A DNA stretch of 64,000 nucleotides from Hansschlegelia plantiphila (lineage in GTDB: Bacteria; Pseudomonadota; Alphaproteobacteria; Rhizobiales; Methylopilaceae): the NCBI RefSeq assembly GCF_027922265.1, contig NZ_BSFI01000006.1:154478-218477 (forward strand). Reading direction: 5' to 3'. The notes beneath the pieces were generated by a model, which was not told the DNA's origin, ran no database searches, and saw nothing but the letters and a program-made list of their open reading frames with translations. Both the position numbers and the translations under genes were made by a program. The stretch's first letter is position 1, and the number at the start of each line of letters is the position of its first letter. Positions 9,361-18,761 of the stretch are shown here, one piece after another.

Positions 9361-9606
9361 TTAAGACTGACGACCGTCGACGCTGCTGACGTTCGGACGG
9401 ATCGGCTGCTCGGCGGGGCGGTTCTCGATCGTCTGGGGCCCGCGATGCTGCGACATGCCCTCGGCGACGTCGTCGTCCTCGGCCATGCCCTTCTTGAAGC
9501 TTTTGATGCCCTTGGCGAAATCGCCCATAATGTCCGAGATCTTGCCCCGGCCGCCGAACAGCAGCAGGACGAGCACGCCGACGATCAGCCAGTGGGTGAT
9601 GCTCAT
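9361..9606 (-). CDS. tatA: Sec-independent translocase subunit TatA
   Basis: Pore-forming Tat subunit of 81 residues. It has one N-terminal membrane helix ([18 protein letters not shown]), then the amphipathic [17 protein letters not shown] helix and a polar tail. The FG motif before the amphipathic helix is present. It is first in the tatABC order and lies 169 bases after scpB. Confidence 0.95.
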   Translation of the reverse strand: MSITHWLIVGVLVLLLFGGRGKISDIMGDFAKGIKSFKKGMAEDDDVAEGMSQHRGPQTIENRPAEQPIRPNVSSVDGRQS

Positions 9607-9775
9607 GACATTTCCTCTCGGTCGGCCGGGCGGCCGCTTTCAGGGGATCGACGCGCGGCGACGAAATCCGTTCGACGTGACCGGAAACTAGGTCCAGCCC
9701 GCAGCGAACACAAGGACTTCCCATGAGGCGGGGCGTCACGTGCCCGTCAGGCGCGGCCCGTGTCCCGGCGCGGCG

Positions 9776-10486
9776 TCACTCGTTCTCCTCGTCCCGCGGG
9801 AGCGCGTCCTCATCGTCCAGCGGCTCCTCGTCCTCGGTCAGCGCGTCGTGGTCGACCGGCGGCGGCAGGTCGAGGCCGGGGGGAAGGCGGGCGTCGAGCA
9901 GGCCCGCGGCCTTGAGCTCGGCCAGCCCCGGCAGATCCGACACCTGCTCCAGCCCGAAATGGTCGAGAAATCCTGGCGTGGTGCCGAAGGTCACGGGCCG
10001 TCCCGGCGCCTTCCGGCGGCCGCGGAGGCGGATGAAGCCCGCCTCCAGCAGCGTTTCCAGCGTGTTCCGCGACGTCGCGACGCCGCGAATGTCCTCGATC
10101 TCGGCGCGGGTCGCGGGCTGGTGATAGGCGATGATCGCGAGAGTCTCGACGGCGGCGCGCGACAGCTTCCTCACCTCGCGCGCGCCGTCGGCGACGGTCG
10201 CGGCCACGTCCGGCGCGGTGCGGAACGCCCAGGCGGAACCGACCCGGCGCAGGTTCACCCCGCGCGGCGCGTAGTCCTCGGCCAGCGCCCGAAGCGCCAG
10301 ACGGAAGTCGGCGCCTTCGGGCAAGCGGGCGGCGAGCGCCCTTTCCTCGACCGGTTCGGGGGATACGAACAGCAAGGCTTCGAGGATTCGCATGTGCAGC
10401 GGGTCGATCGCCGCGCGTTGCTGCGCGGTCAGACGGCCGTCGAAGCCCTCGACGGGGAAGAGCGGGGCGTCCTCGCGGGCGTTCAC
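9776..10486 (-). CDS. scpB: Segregation and condensation protein ScpB
   Basis: Winged-helix subunit of the SMC-ScpAB condensin that compacts and segregates the chromosome. It has 236 residues from a GTG at 10486 that overlaps the scpA stop (GTGA). The conserved early stretch (ILEALLFVSPEPV) and the central RKLSRAAVETLAIIAYHQP segment are typical. The C-terminus is an acidic tail rich in Asp and Glu. Confidence 0.95.
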   Translation of the reverse strand: MNAREDAPLFPVEGFDGRLTAQQRAAIDPLHMRILEALLFVSPEPVEERALAARLPEGADFRLALRALAEDYAPRGVNLRRVGSAWAFRTAPDVAATVADGAREVRKLSRAAVETLAIIAYHQPATRAEIEDIRGVATSRNTLETLLEAGFIRLRGRRKAPGRPVTFGTTPGFLDHFGLEQVSDLPGLAELKAAGLLDARLPPGLDLPPPVDHDALTEDEEPLDDEDALPRDEENE

Positions 10487-11316
10487 GGCTCGGTCTTCCG
10501 GGGCGACACCAGCGCGAGCGGCGCGCCGCTCCGCACGAACAGCGGTCCGAATTCGCGGTCCTGCCGAAGCTCCACCCTGCCCTCGCGGGCGAGCTCAAGC
10601 GAAGCGCCGAAGCCTGTCGCGAGCACGCTTGCGCGCATCTCCGGCGTCATGAAGCGCAGCAGCAGCGCGTCGAGCCGCGCCCAGTCGGCGGAGCGGCCGA
10701 CAAGCCTCTCGAGCGCGGAGCGGGCTTCCGCCAGCGTCCAGGTCGGACGCCGCGCGACGGTGACGGCCGTCTTCAGCGAGCGGGTGCGCTGGCGCGCGTA
10801 GGCCGAGAGCAGATCGTACAGCGTCGCGGTCCACAGCGGCGGAGCGTCCGCGGCCCCGGTCGGTCCGGCCCCGCGCGGAAACACGTCGCGGTCGAGCAAC
10901 GCGCGGTCGAGCAGCGCCGCGCCCGCCTTGCGCATCGCCTCCAGCCTGCGGAGCCGAAAGGCGAGCGCGGCGGCGACGATTTCGGGCGGGACCTCGTCGT
11001 CCTCGACGGGAGCGTCGGGCACCAGCAGGCGGGATTTGAGGTAGGCGAGCCAGGCGGCCATCACGAGATAGTCGGCGGCGAGGTCCAGCCGCTCGGCGCG
11101 GGCGGCTTCGACGAAGGCGAGATACTGCTCGGCGAGTTCGAGGATCGAGATCCGCGCGAGGTCGACCTTCTGCCGCCGGGCGAGATCGAGCAGCAGGTCG
11201 AGCGGTCCTTCGAAACCGTCGAGATCGACGACGAAGGCGCCGCCCTCATGCGGCGGGCGCTCGTCCGCCTCGAAGGGCGGCGGTTCGTCGAGGGTTCGCT
11301 CGGCCACAGGCGACAA
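10483..11316 (-). CDS. scpA: Segregation and condensation protein ScpA
   Basis: Kleisin subunit of SMC-ScpAB. It has 277 residues from a probable TTG at 11316. The family signature FEGPLDLLLDLARRQKVDL is near residues 34-52, followed by the DYLVMAAWLAYLKSRLL segment. The C-terminal winged-helix region carries FLALLE-like hydrophobic spacing. It starts 15 bases after the nagZ stop and overlaps scpB by 4 bases. Confidence 0.95.
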   Translation of the reverse strand: MSPVAERTLDEPPPFEADERPPHEGGAFVVDLDGFEGPLDLLLDLARRQKVDLARISILELAEQYLAFVEAARAERLDLAADYLVMAAWLAYLKSRLLVPDAPVEDDEVPPEIVAAALAFRLRRLEAMRKAGAALLDRALLDRDVFPRGAGPTGAADAPPLWTATLYDLLSAYARQRTRSLKTAVTVARRPTWTLAEARSALERLVGRSADWARLDALLLRFMTPEMRASVLATGFGASLELAREGRVELRQDREFGPLFVRSGAPLALVSPRKTEP

Positions 11317-11331
11317 AAGCCTCCGGCGGCG

Positions 11332-12345
11332 TCAGGCGCTCTCGAGGAGGCGGTCGCGCGCGTCGCGCAGGCCCGCGACGTCGACCTCGCCCACCGGCGA
11401 AAGCATCTTCGCGGCGCGCTCCGCCCGTTCGGCCGAGCGCCCCTCGAGCCGCGGCGCCGCCGCCGCGACCTCCAGCATTTCGCCCATGGCGCCGTTGCAA
11501 TGCAAGGCGATGTCGCAACCTGCCGCGAGGGCCGACGCCGCCGACGCGCCGACGCCGCCCGAAAGCGCCTTCATCGAGAGGTCGTCGGTGAGCAGCAGCC
11601 CGTCGAAGCCGATCAGTCCGCGGATGATCTCGGAGATCACGATCGGCGACAGCGTCGCGGGCCGGTCCGGGTCGATCGCCTCGAACACGATATGGCCCGT
11701 CATGCCGACGGGCGCCGATTTCAGCGCCTCGAACGGCCGGAAGTCGGTCGCCTCGAGAGTCGCGCGGTCGGCCGCGACGCGCGGCAGGTGGTAATGGCTG
11801 TCGACGGTCGCGCGGCCGTGGCCGGGCATGTGCTTGATGACCGGCAGCACGCCGCCCGCGAGCATCCCTTCGACGACGGCGAGCCCGAGCGCCGCGACGC
11901 CCTCGGCGTCGCCGGCATAGGCCCGGTCGCCGATCGCCTGCGTCATGCCGTCCGCCGGCAGATCGAGCACGGGCAGGCAGTCGACCGTGATTCCGAGGCT
12001 CGCAAGCTCCGCCGCCATCAGCTCGGCGCCGAGCCGCGCGGCTTCGACGCCCGCGCTTCTATCCCGATCGTAGAGAAGGCCGTAGCGCGCGGCGGGCGGA
12101 TGTCCGAGCGCGAGCGGCGGACGGATGCGCTGGACGCGGCCGCCTTCCTGGTCGATCAGCACGGCGGCGTCGTCACGCCCGACGGCGTCGCGGAAATCGG
12201 CGCAGAGCGCGCGGATCTGCTCGGCCGAGACGACGTTGCGGCCGAACAGGATCAGCCCCCAGGGCTCGGCGTCCCGGAAGAACGCGCGCTCGTCCGCGGT
12301 GAGTTCGGCGCCGGAACATCCGGACACGAAGGCGCGCGTCGCCAT
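11332..12345 (-). CDS. nagZ: Beta-N-acetylhexosaminidase NagZ (GH3)
   Basis: Cytoplasmic enzyme of peptidoglycan recycling that removes N-acetylglucosamine from anhydro-muropeptides. It has 337 residues. The GH3/NagZ motif KHMPGHGRATVDSH supplies the acid/base dyad loop, and LLTDDLSMKAL carries the probable nucleophile Asp. ATG 12345 is chosen over an adjacent TTG because AAAGG lies 6 bases upstream. It leads the nagZ-scpA-scpB-tatABC series. Confidence 0.94.
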   Translation of the reverse strand: MATRAFVSGCSGAELTADERAFFRDAEPWGLILFGRNVVSAEQIRALCADFRDAVGRDDAAVLIDQEGGRVQRIRPPLALGHPPAARYGLLYDRDRSAGVEAARLGAELMAAELASLGITVDCLPVLDLPADGMTQAIGDRAYAGDAEGVAALGLAVVEGMLAGGVLPVIKHMPGHGRATVDSHYHLPRVAADRATLEATDFRPFEALKSAPVGMTGHIVFEAIDPDRPATLSPIVISEIIRGLIGFDGLLLTDDLSMKALSGGVGASAASALAAGCDIALHCNGAMGEMLEVAAAAPRLEGRSAERAERAAKMLSPVGEVDVAGLRDARDRLLESA

Positions 12346-12438
12346 CAAAGACCTTTCGGGAAGGAAATGAGCCGGGAGCCCGGTCCGGCGCGGCGATCGG
12401 CGCGGCAGGCCCCTCGCCCGACGCGGGTGGCGTCATGT

Positions 12439-12506
12439 CGACCTCTCCCCGCCGGGGAGAGGCGTAGCCGGCGCCTCCCTTTCCCTCTCCCGCGGGGAGA
12501 GGTCGA
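12439..12506. repeat. Palindromic intergenic element, type D
   Basis: Nested inverted repeat. Two adjacent hairpins, CCTCTCCCCGCCGGGGAGAGG and CTCTCCCGCGGGGAGAG, also pair with each other through the outer arms CGACCTCTCCCC / GGGGAGAGGTCG. It lies directly after the SPOR gene stop (12512) and before nagZ. It could end SPOR transcription, but there is no T-run. Confidence 0.75.
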
Positions 12507-12511
12507 AAGCC

Positions 12512-13780
12512 TCAGTTCCGCGAGACCACGCAGTCGCCGCCGGCGGCGCGCAGGTTGGTGCAGACGGTCGAGGCGTCGGCGCTGGAGCCGAACGGCCCGA
12601 CCCGGACGCGGTAGTAGGTGCCGCGATCGGCGACCGTCGCAGGCTGGATCGAGGCCTGATAGCTCCCCAGCACCTGCGGAAATTTCTTCTGCAGGGATGC
12701 GTAGGCGTTGCGGGCGTCCTGCTCGCTCCGCTGCGAGGTGACCTGCACCACGAAGCCGCCGCCTGCGGTCGCGCGGGCCGGCGCGGCGGCGCCGGCGGGC
12801 GCCGGAGCGCGCGGGGTCACGGCCGCCACCTGCTGCGGCTCGGAGCGCTGCGGAGCCGGCTTCGGCGCGGCGGGCTGGACGGGCGCGGCCGGCTTCGACG
12901 CCGCCTGAGCGGGCTTGGGAGCGGCGGCGAGCTTCGGTTCGGCCGGCTTCGGCGCCGGGGCGCGCGGCGCAGGAGCCGCGCCGCCGTCCATGATGCCGTC
13001 GTCGAATTCGCTCGAGGCCTGAGGCTGCCCGGTGCGCGCGAGATCGGCGATCGGATCGGTGGACGGCCTGCCGGCCGAGGCGACCTCGGTCGGAGCGGCG
13101 ACCGGCGCGTCCGGGCGGATCGTCATCGTCTTCACGCGCCGAGGCTCGTCGCCCGCCGTCGCAGGGGCCTGCGTGCCGGCGGACGCGGTCCCGCCCGGCA
13201 GGATGATGCGCGCGCCATCGGAGTGCGGAGCGGCCGACGCCGAGGCCGGCAGCTCGACCGGCTCCTCTTCGCGCGAGACCACCTTGGACTTCTGCTGCCC
13301 GTCGGCGTCGACGCGGTCATAGACCGCCTTGTTCTGCTGGGGCGCCTCGTCCGCATTGTCGGGCACGGTCTTCACGGGATCGGAATCGGCCCTGATCAGC
13401 GGCGGCTCGCCGCTGAAGCTGTGGCCGCCGAACGCCTTGTAGCCCACCGCGCCGACCGCGCCGACGACGGCCACCGCGAGCACGGTGCCCAGCATGACGA
13501 GGCCGCCGTTGCGGCCCGACTTCAGACGCGGCGGGTTCGGCTCGTAATAGAGCGGAGCTCCGTTGTCGTCGTAGCCGTAGGGCTCGTCGGGGTTCGGCGC
13601 ATAGGCGCGCGGATCGTAGGGGTGCTCGACCTCGTCGGCGTAGCGCTGCTGGTCGGCGTAATACTGCTGCTCGTCGGCCGTGTAATGCTGGCCCGGACGC
13701 AGCGCGTAGTCGTCGTAGCTGGCGTCGTAGCCGCCCTGCTGTCCGCCGGCCGCGCCGCGCTTGATCGCCTGATTCTGCAT
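12512..13780 (-). CDS. SPOR domain-containing membrane protein
   Basis: Bitopic inner-membrane protein of 422 residues. The cytoplasmic N-terminus is about 90 residues long and rich in Tyr, Gln and Asp. One membrane segment follows (GGLVMLGTVLAVAVVGAVGA), then a long Pro/Ala periplasmic linker and a C-terminal SPOR domain (about 340-422) that starts GGFVVQVTSQRSEQDA and includes YYRVRVGPFGS. SPOR domains bind glycan strands lacking stem peptides at division sites. Its place between argS and nagZ is common in Rhizobiales. Confidence 0.92.
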   Translation of the reverse strand: MQNQAIKRGAAGGQQGGYDASYDDYALRPGQHYTADEQQYYADQQRYADEVEHPYDPRAYAPNPDEPYGYDDNGAPLYYEPNPPRLKSGRNGGLVMLGTVLAVAVVGAVGAVGYKAFGGHSFSGEPPLIRADSDPVKTVPDNADEAPQQNKAVYDRVDADGQQKSKVVSREEEPVELPASASAAPHSDGARIILPGGTASAGTQAPATAGDEPRRVKTMTIRPDAPVAAPTEVASAGRPSTDPIADLARTGQPQASSEFDDGIMDGGAAPAPRAPAPKPAEPKLAAAPKPAQAASKPAAPVQPAAPKPAPQRSEPQQVAAVTPRAPAPAGAAAPARATAGGGFVVQVTSQRSEQDARNAYASLQKKFPQVLGSYQASIQPATVADRGTYYRVRVGPFGSSADASTVCTNLRAAGGDCVVSRN

Positions 13781-13855
13781 GTCACCGGTCTCCGCACGTC
13801 TCTCGACCGACGGGCGGGACGCAAGGACCGTCGGTCCTCGACGGCGCCTGACGCC

Positions 13856-15592
13856 TCACCGCATCTCGTCGGGAGCCGTGACCCCCAAAATACCGAGTCC
13901 CGAGCTGAGCACCAATACGAGGGCTCTCACCAGGGCCAATCGGGCATGCGACGACAATGGATTGTTTTCCATAATGAACCGTAAATCGGGCGAATCCTTG
14001 CCGCGGTTCCAGTGGGCGTGGAATTCGCTCGCGAGCTCGTGGAGGAAGAACGCGATGCGGTGCGGCTGGCGCGCCGCCGCGGCCTGTTCGACCGCCCGCG
14101 GCCAGGCCGCGATCTTGCGGACGAGCGCGAGTTCGCCTGGATCGCCGAGCTGGGAGAAGTCGGTCGCAGCCGTCGGCTCTCCGTGCATCTCGAGGCCCTT
14201 GCGCAGGATCGACTGCATCCGGGCGTGCGCGTACTGGACGTAGAACACGGGGTTGTCGCGCGACTGCTCGGTCACTTTCGCGAAATCGAAGTCGAGCACG
14301 GCGTCGTTCGAGCGGAACAGCATCATGAAGCGCACCGCGTCGCGGCCGACCTCGTCGACCACGTCACGCAGCGTCACGAAGTCGCCCGCGCGCTTCGACA
14401 TCCGCACTGGCTCCCCGGCCCGGAACAGCCGCACCAGCTGGCAGAGCTCGACGCTGACCTTGGCCTCGCCGCCCGAAAGCGCCCGGCCGACGGCCTGAAG
14501 CCGCTTCACGTAGCCGCCGTGGTCGGCGCCCAGCACGAACACCATCTCGGAGAAGCCGCGCTCGAACTTCGAGCGGAAATAGGCGACGTCGGCCGCGAAG
14601 TAGGTGTAGGAGCCGTCCGACTTCATCAGCGGCCGGTCGACGTCGTCGCCGAAATCGGTCGCGCGGAACAGCGTCTGCTCGCGCTCCTCCCAGTCGTCCG
14701 GCAGTTCGCCCTTGGGCGGCGCGAGCACGCCCTCATAGACCAGGCCCTGCTTGCGCAGGTCCTCGACCGCCTGGACGATCAGGCCGCCCTGCCCGTGCAG
14801 CGTGCGCTCGGAGAAGAACACGTCGTGCTTGATGTTGAGGGCCGCGAGATCGTCCCGGATCATCGCCATCATGGCGTCGATCGTGGCGTCGCGGACCAGC
14901 GGCAGCCATTCGGCCTCCGGCATCGCCTTCAGCGCCGGCCCGTGCTCGGCCGCAAGCTTCGCGCCGATCGGCTTGAGGTAATCGCCGGGATAGAGGCCGT
15001 CGGGAATCGCGCCGATGTCCTCGCCGAGCGCCTCGCGGTAACGGAGAAACGCGGAACGGGCGAGCACGTCCACCTGGGCGCCGGCGTCGTTGATGTAATA
15101 TTCGCGCGTGACATCGTCGCCGGCGAAGGCGAGCAGGTTGGCGAGCGAATCGCCGAACACCGCGCCGCGGCAATGACCGACATGCATCGGGCCGGTCGGA
15201 TTGGCCGAGACGTATTCGACGTTGACCTTCGCGCCGCTCGCGGCCATCCGCCCGTAATCGGCGCCGGCCTCGAGCGCGGATTGCAGCGCGCGCCGCCAGA
15301 AGGCGTCGGTCAGCGTCATGTTCACGAAGCCGGGTCCGGCGACCGAGGCCGCCGCCACGTCCGGATCGGCGCCGAGCCGGGCGGCGATCGTCTCGCCGAA
15401 GTCGCGGGGCTTGAGGCCGAGCTCCTTCGACAGCACCATCGCGGCGTTGGTCGCGAGGTCGCCATGGCTCGGATCGCGGGGCGGCTCGACGACGACGCGG
15501 GACAGGTCGGGCAGGCGCCCGATCGCGCCTTCGGCTGCTAGCGCCTCGAGGATCGAGCGCAGGCGCGCGGCGAAATCGGCGAAGACGTTCAT
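13856..15592 (-). CDS. argS: Arginyl-tRNA synthetase
   Basis: Class I synthetase of 578 residues. The N-terminal additional domain is followed by the HIGH-type motif in [18 protein letters not shown] and the KMSKS-type motif [11 protein letters not shown]. The C-terminal anticodon-binding helical region contains [12 protein letters not shown]. It begins 32 bases after the dgt stop and is followed by the SPOR gene after a 75-base gap. Confidence 0.97.
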   Translation of the reverse strand: MNVFADFAARLRSILEALAAEGAIGRLPDLSRVVVEPPRDPSHGDLATNAAMVLSKELGLKPRDFGETIAARLGADPDVAAASVAGPGFVNMTLTDAFWRRALQSALEAGADYGRMAASGAKVNVEYVSANPTGPMHVGHCRGAVFGDSLANLLAFAGDDVTREYYINDAGAQVDVLARSAFLRYREALGEDIGAIPDGLYPGDYLKPIGAKLAAEHGPALKAMPEAEWLPLVRDATIDAMMAMIRDDLAALNIKHDVFFSERTLHGQGGLIVQAVEDLRKQGLVYEGVLAPPKGELPDDWEEREQTLFRATDFGDDVDRPLMKSDGSYTYFAADVAYFRSKFERGFSEMVFVLGADHGGYVKRLQAVGRALSGGEAKVSVELCQLVRLFRAGEPVRMSKRAGDFVTLRDVVDEVGRDAVRFMMLFRSNDAVLDFDFAKVTEQSRDNPVFYVQYAHARMQSILRKGLEMHGEPTAATDFSQLGDPGELALVRKIAAWPRAVEQAAAARQPHRIAFFLHELASEFHAHWNRGKDSPDLRFIMENNPLSSHARLALVRALVLVLSSGLGILGVTAPDEMR

Positions 15593-15624
15593 GGGATTTC
15601 CGGCAACGGCTGAGGGTCCGGCGG

Positions 15625-16812
15625 CTAACGCAATTCCGGGGTCGCGTCAAACAAACGTCGGTGTTCGGTGAGCGCGTAGCGGTCGGTCATGCCGGCGATG
15701 AAGTCGGCGACCGCCCGGGCGTGGCCGGTCTCGCCGCCGCGGCCGGCCTCCCTCGCCCATTCGGCCGGAAGCGCCGCAGGGTCCGCGAAATACCGGTCGA
15801 ACAGATCGCTTACGACGCCGGCCGCTTCCGCCATCACGCGGTCGACCTGGGCGTGGCGGTACATCCGCGCGGTGAGCAGCCGCTTCACCCCGCGCTCCGC
15901 CTCGGCAATCGGATCGGAGAACGCGATCATCGCCCGCCCCGCGCCGCGCACCGCGTCGACGTCGGGCGGCGCCAGGGCGTCGATGCGACCGGCGCTCTCG
16001 GCGATCGCATCCTCCACCAGCCGGGTGATGACGCGGCGGACGACCTCCGGCCCGCGGCGATCCTCGTCGAGGCCGGGATGACGGGCGTCGACCTCGGCCA
16101 GGATGTCGGCGAGCAGCGGGTCGTCGGCGAGTTCGTCGAGCGTGAAGAGGCCCGCCCGCAGACCGTCGTCGATGTCGTGGGCGTCGTAGGCGATGTCGTC
16201 GGCGATCGCCGCCGCCTGCGCCTCCGCGGTGGCGTGCCCCTCCAGCGGCACGCCCGCACGAGCCGTGACCTCCGCCATCGCAGCGCTGGCGGGACGCGGG
16301 CCGCCGACCAGCGGGCCATTGTGCTTGGCGACGCCTTCCAGCGACTCGAAGGTGAGGTTCAGCCCGTCGAACTCGGCGTAGCGCCGCTCGAGCCGCGTCA
16401 GGACGCGCAGCGACTGCGCGTTGTGGTCGAAGCCGCCATAGGCCGCCATCCGCGCGTCGAGCGCCCGCTCTCCGGAATGGCCGAACGGCGCGTGGCCGAG
16501 GTCGTGGGCGAGCGCCACGGTCTCGGCGAGATCCTCGTCGAGGCCGAGCGCCCGAGCGATCGAGCGCGCGATCTGGGCGACCTCGAGCGTATGGGTCAGC
16601 CGTGTCCGGAAGTGATCGCCCTCGTGATAGACGAAGACCTGGGTCTTGTGCTTCAGCCGCCGGAACGCGGTCGAATGCAGCACGCGGTCGCGATCCCGCT
16701 GGAACTCGGTCCGGGTCGGGCTCGACGCCTGCGCCAGCGCCCGTCCGCGGGTCGCCAGAGGATCGGCGGCGTAGCGGGCCCGCGGCCTCATGATCCAGCG
16801 CGTGACGTCCAA
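15625..16812 (-). CDS. dgt: Deoxyguanosinetriphosphate triphosphohydrolase-like protein
   Basis: HD-domain dNTP triphosphohydrolase that splits dNTPs to deoxynucleoside and triphosphate, 395 residues. The substrate/metal region is typical: [20 protein letters not shown], then the [19 protein letters not shown] and [16 protein letters not shown] segments with the HD ligands. A TTG at 16812 preceded by GGGAG, or an ATG at 16791, could start it. It is divergent from erpA and first of the minus-strand block. Confidence 0.92.
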   Translation of the reverse strand: MDVTRWIMRPRARYAADPLATRGRALAQASSPTRTEFQRDRDRVLHSTAFRRLKHKTQVFVYHEGDHFRTRLTHTLEVAQIARSIARALGLDEDLAETVALAHDLGHAPFGHSGERALDARMAAYGGFDHNAQSLRVLTRLERRYAEFDGLNLTFESLEGVAKHNGPLVGGPRPASAAMAEVTARAGVPLEGHATAEAQAAAIADDIAYDAHDIDDGLRAGLFTLDELADDPLLADILAEVDARHPGLDEDRRGPEVVRRVITRLVEDAIAESAGRIDALAPPDVDAVRGAGRAMIAFSDPIAEAERGVKRLLTARMYRHAQVDRVMAEAAGVVSDLFDRYFADPAALPAEWAREAGRGGETGHARAVADFIAGMTDRYALTEHRRLFDATPELR

Positions 16813-16853
16813 GCCCTCGAACTCCCTGGCCTAGGCGTTTCGGCCAACCGCCG

Positions 16854-16948
16854 CGTCATGCCCGGCGGAAGCCGGCATCCATGACTTGGATCGTCAAGCG
16901 CTCCGGCCTGAACAGAAATCGTGGATACCCGCGAAGGCGGGCATGACG
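16854..16948. repeat. Palindromic intergenic element, type C
   Basis: CGTCATGCCCGGC and GGCGGGCATGACG arms with the internal ATCCATGAC / CGTGGATACC pair. It is the same family as the element at 5641-5735 and lies in the divergent dgt/erpA region. Confidence 0.8.
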
Positions 16949-17081
16949 AAGTGATTCCTCTTGAAGCGCTGTAAGCGCCCCACGTTGACCCCGGCTGCGG
17001 CCGTGCTTACCTCTCAAGGCGAAGAACAGGCAACGGCTCTCCCTGCCGGCCTTTCAAACTTGAAGAGGGTCGCGACCCGCC

Positions 17082-17438
17082 ATGAGCGTCGACGCCATCT
17101 CCCCCGTCGAGACCGCCCCCGTGCTCGTCACCGACCGCGCGGCCGAGCGCATCCGCGAAATTCTCGCCCATGAGAGCTCAGGCTCCATGCTGAGGGTGAG
17201 CGTGCTTGGCGGCGGCTGCTCGGGATTTTCCTACGATTTCGGCTTCGACACCCAGAGCCAGCCGGACGATCTCGTGATCGCCCGCGACGGCGCGACCGTG
17301 CTGATAGACGCGGTGTCGCTGCCGTTCCTCGCGGGCTCGCAGATCGACTTCGTCGACGAGCTGATCGGGGCGTCGTTCAAGATCACCAATCCGAACGCGA
17401 CGGCCTCCTGCGGCTGCGGGACGAGCTTCTCCGTCTAA
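17082..17438 (+). CDS. erpA: Iron-sulfur cluster insertion protein, HesB/IscA family (ErpA-like)
   Basis: A-type Fe-S carrier that passes clusters to apo-proteins. It has 118 residues with the three family cysteines: C46 in GGGCSGFSY and C110/C112 in ASCGCGTSF near the C-terminus. The IscA/ErpA split cannot be settled from sequence alone; ErpA is the usual assignment at this Rhizobiales locus next to dgt and xthA. It is divergent from dgt. Confidence 0.92.
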   Translation: MSVDAISPVETAPVLVTDRAAERIREILAHESSGSMLRVSVLGGGCSGFSYDFGFDTQSQPDDLVIARDGATVLIDAVSLPFLAGSQIDFVDELIGASFKITNPNATASCGCGTSFSV

Positions 17439-17699
17439 CGGACGGCCTCGACCCCTGATTCTCTCGGCATACTCGTCATCTCCGCCTGACGGACGGCCGC
17501 GCGGCGAGCGTGTCGATCGCCGGATTGGCGGCTCCGGGCGCGGCGCATATCGGCAAGGTTGAACCCGACCCGATCTCCCCGGTCGAGGCGGGCTCGCGGC
17601 CCGTCGCTGTCCGGCCTCAGGCTACAATAGAACTTTTCAATCAAACGACTGGCCACAACCTGCGTCGTTTCGCGCGTGCCGCAAATCGATGTTCGCACT

Positions 17700-17822
17700 A
17701 GAAAAAGCCGCCCGGACAGTCCAAGTGTCTGTGGCGGCGGATGGTTTGCGCTTTCCGCCGTTGCCCTCCTAGGGCGTTTCCTCCCTATACTTGGCCGCCC
17801 GCCTCGCGGGCGGCCTTTTTTT
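17700..17822 (+). ncRNA. Candidate small RNA with anti-Shine-Dalgarno motifs
   Basis: No ORF covers this stretch, yet it is highly structured. Stem GCCGCC (17707-17712) pairs with GGCGGC (17733-17738) and is extended by GGACA/TGTCT. A small GCCC-TCCTA-GGGC hairpin follows, then an unpaired TTTCCTCCC stretch and a perfect terminator. Two CCTCC motifs exposed in a loop and a single strand are the layout of Rhizobiales trans-acting RNAs of the alpha-r14/suhB type; that link is from memory and is inference. The 5' end is uncertain. A TACAAT at 17623-17628 could be a -10 box for a longer, roughly 185-base transcript. Confidence 0.5.
17793..17822 (+). terminator. Intrinsic terminator
   Basis: Perfect 10-bp stem GGCCGCCCGC / GCGGGCGGCC with a 3-base loop followed by seven T. 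It lies 355 bases after the erpA stop and just before xthA, so it most likely ends the structured transcript at 17700. Confidence 0.92.
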
Positions 17823-17861
17823 CGTCTATGGGCGTAAAAACGCATGGGAGACGCCGCGCAG

Positions 17862-18644
17862 ATGCAGATTGCGACCTGGAACGTCAATTCGGTGAAGTCG
17901 CGTCTCGATCTGCTGCTGCGGTGGCTCGACGAGGCCCGACCCGACCTGGTCTGTCTCCAGGAGATCAAATGCCTGGACGAGGCGTTCCCGACCGCCGCCA
18001 TCGAGGACGCCGGCTACTCGGTCGCCGTGCATGGGCAGAAGACCTACAACGGCGTCGCCCTGCTCTCGCGCTTCCCGCTCGAGGACGTCACGCGCGGCCT
18101 TCCCGGCGACGAGAGCGACGAGCAGGCCCGGTACATCGAGGCCGTGGTCTCGACGCCCGGCGGCGCGGTCCGCGTCGGCGGCGTCTACCTCCCGAACGGC
18201 AACCCGGTCGACAGCCCGAAATACGGCTACAAGCTCGGTTTCATGGAGCGGCTGCGCGCCCATGCGGCGGAGCGGTTGCTGCTGGAGGAGCCGTTCGTGC
18301 TGGCGGGCGACTTCAACGTGATCCCGGAAGCGCGCGACGCCAGACGCCCCGAGGCATGGGTCGGCGACGCGCTCTATCTTCCGGACACCCACGCCGCATG
18401 GCGGCGGCTGCTCGCGCTCGGCCTGACCGACGCGCTGCGCGCCTCGGACGACGAGGGCGGCGTCTATACGTTCTGGGACTACCAGGCGGGCGCCTGGCAG
18501 AAGGACAACGGCATCCGCATCGACCACCTTCTGCTGTCGCCGCAGGCAGCCGACCGCCTGCTCGGCGTCCGCATCGACAGGCATGTCCGCAGCTGGGAGC
18601 GCCCGTCCGACCACGTGCCGGTGGTGGCCGAGCTCGCCGTGTGA
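17862..18644 (+). CDS. xthA: Exodeoxyribonuclease III
   Basis: AP endonuclease and 3'-5' exonuclease of base-excision repair. It has 260 residues from ATG 17862, giving the canonical MQIATWNVNSVKSRLD start. An ATG six codons upstream lacks a Shine-Dalgarno sequence, while GGGAGA precedes 17862. Catalytic motifs are present: LQEIKC (metal Glu), GDFNVIP and the C-terminal SDHVPVVAEL with the Asp-His pair. A terminator-like hairpin follows directly. Confidence 0.95.
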   Translation: MQIATWNVNSVKSRLDLLLRWLDEARPDLVCLQEIKCLDEAFPTAAIEDAGYSVAVHGQKTYNGVALLSRFPLEDVTRGLPGDESDEQARYIEAVVSTPGGAVRVGGVYLPNGNPVDSPKYGYKLGFMERLRAHAAERLLLEEPFVLAGDFNVIPEARDARRPEAWVGDALYLPDTHAAWRRLLALGLTDALRASDDEGGVYTFWDYQAGAWQKDNGIRIDHLLLSPQAADRLLGVRIDRHVRSWERPSDHVPVVAELAV

Positions 18645-18648
18645 GAAG

Positions 18649-18674
18649 CGCCGCCGGGAGGTCCGCGGCGTTTT
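18649..18674 (+). terminator. Probable intrinsic terminator of xthA
   Basis: CGCCGC / GCGGCG stem with a 10-base loop followed by TTTT, starting 4 bases after the xthA stop. It argues against the long upstream GTG start (18675) of the next gene. Confidence 0.6.
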
Positions 18675-18761
18675 GTGTCGCCCGGTCGACCAGACGCCGC
18701 GCAGGGACGCCCGACCCGGCCCGTTGAAGCGTTACCGTCATCGACCGGGCGTGGCCTTCCG

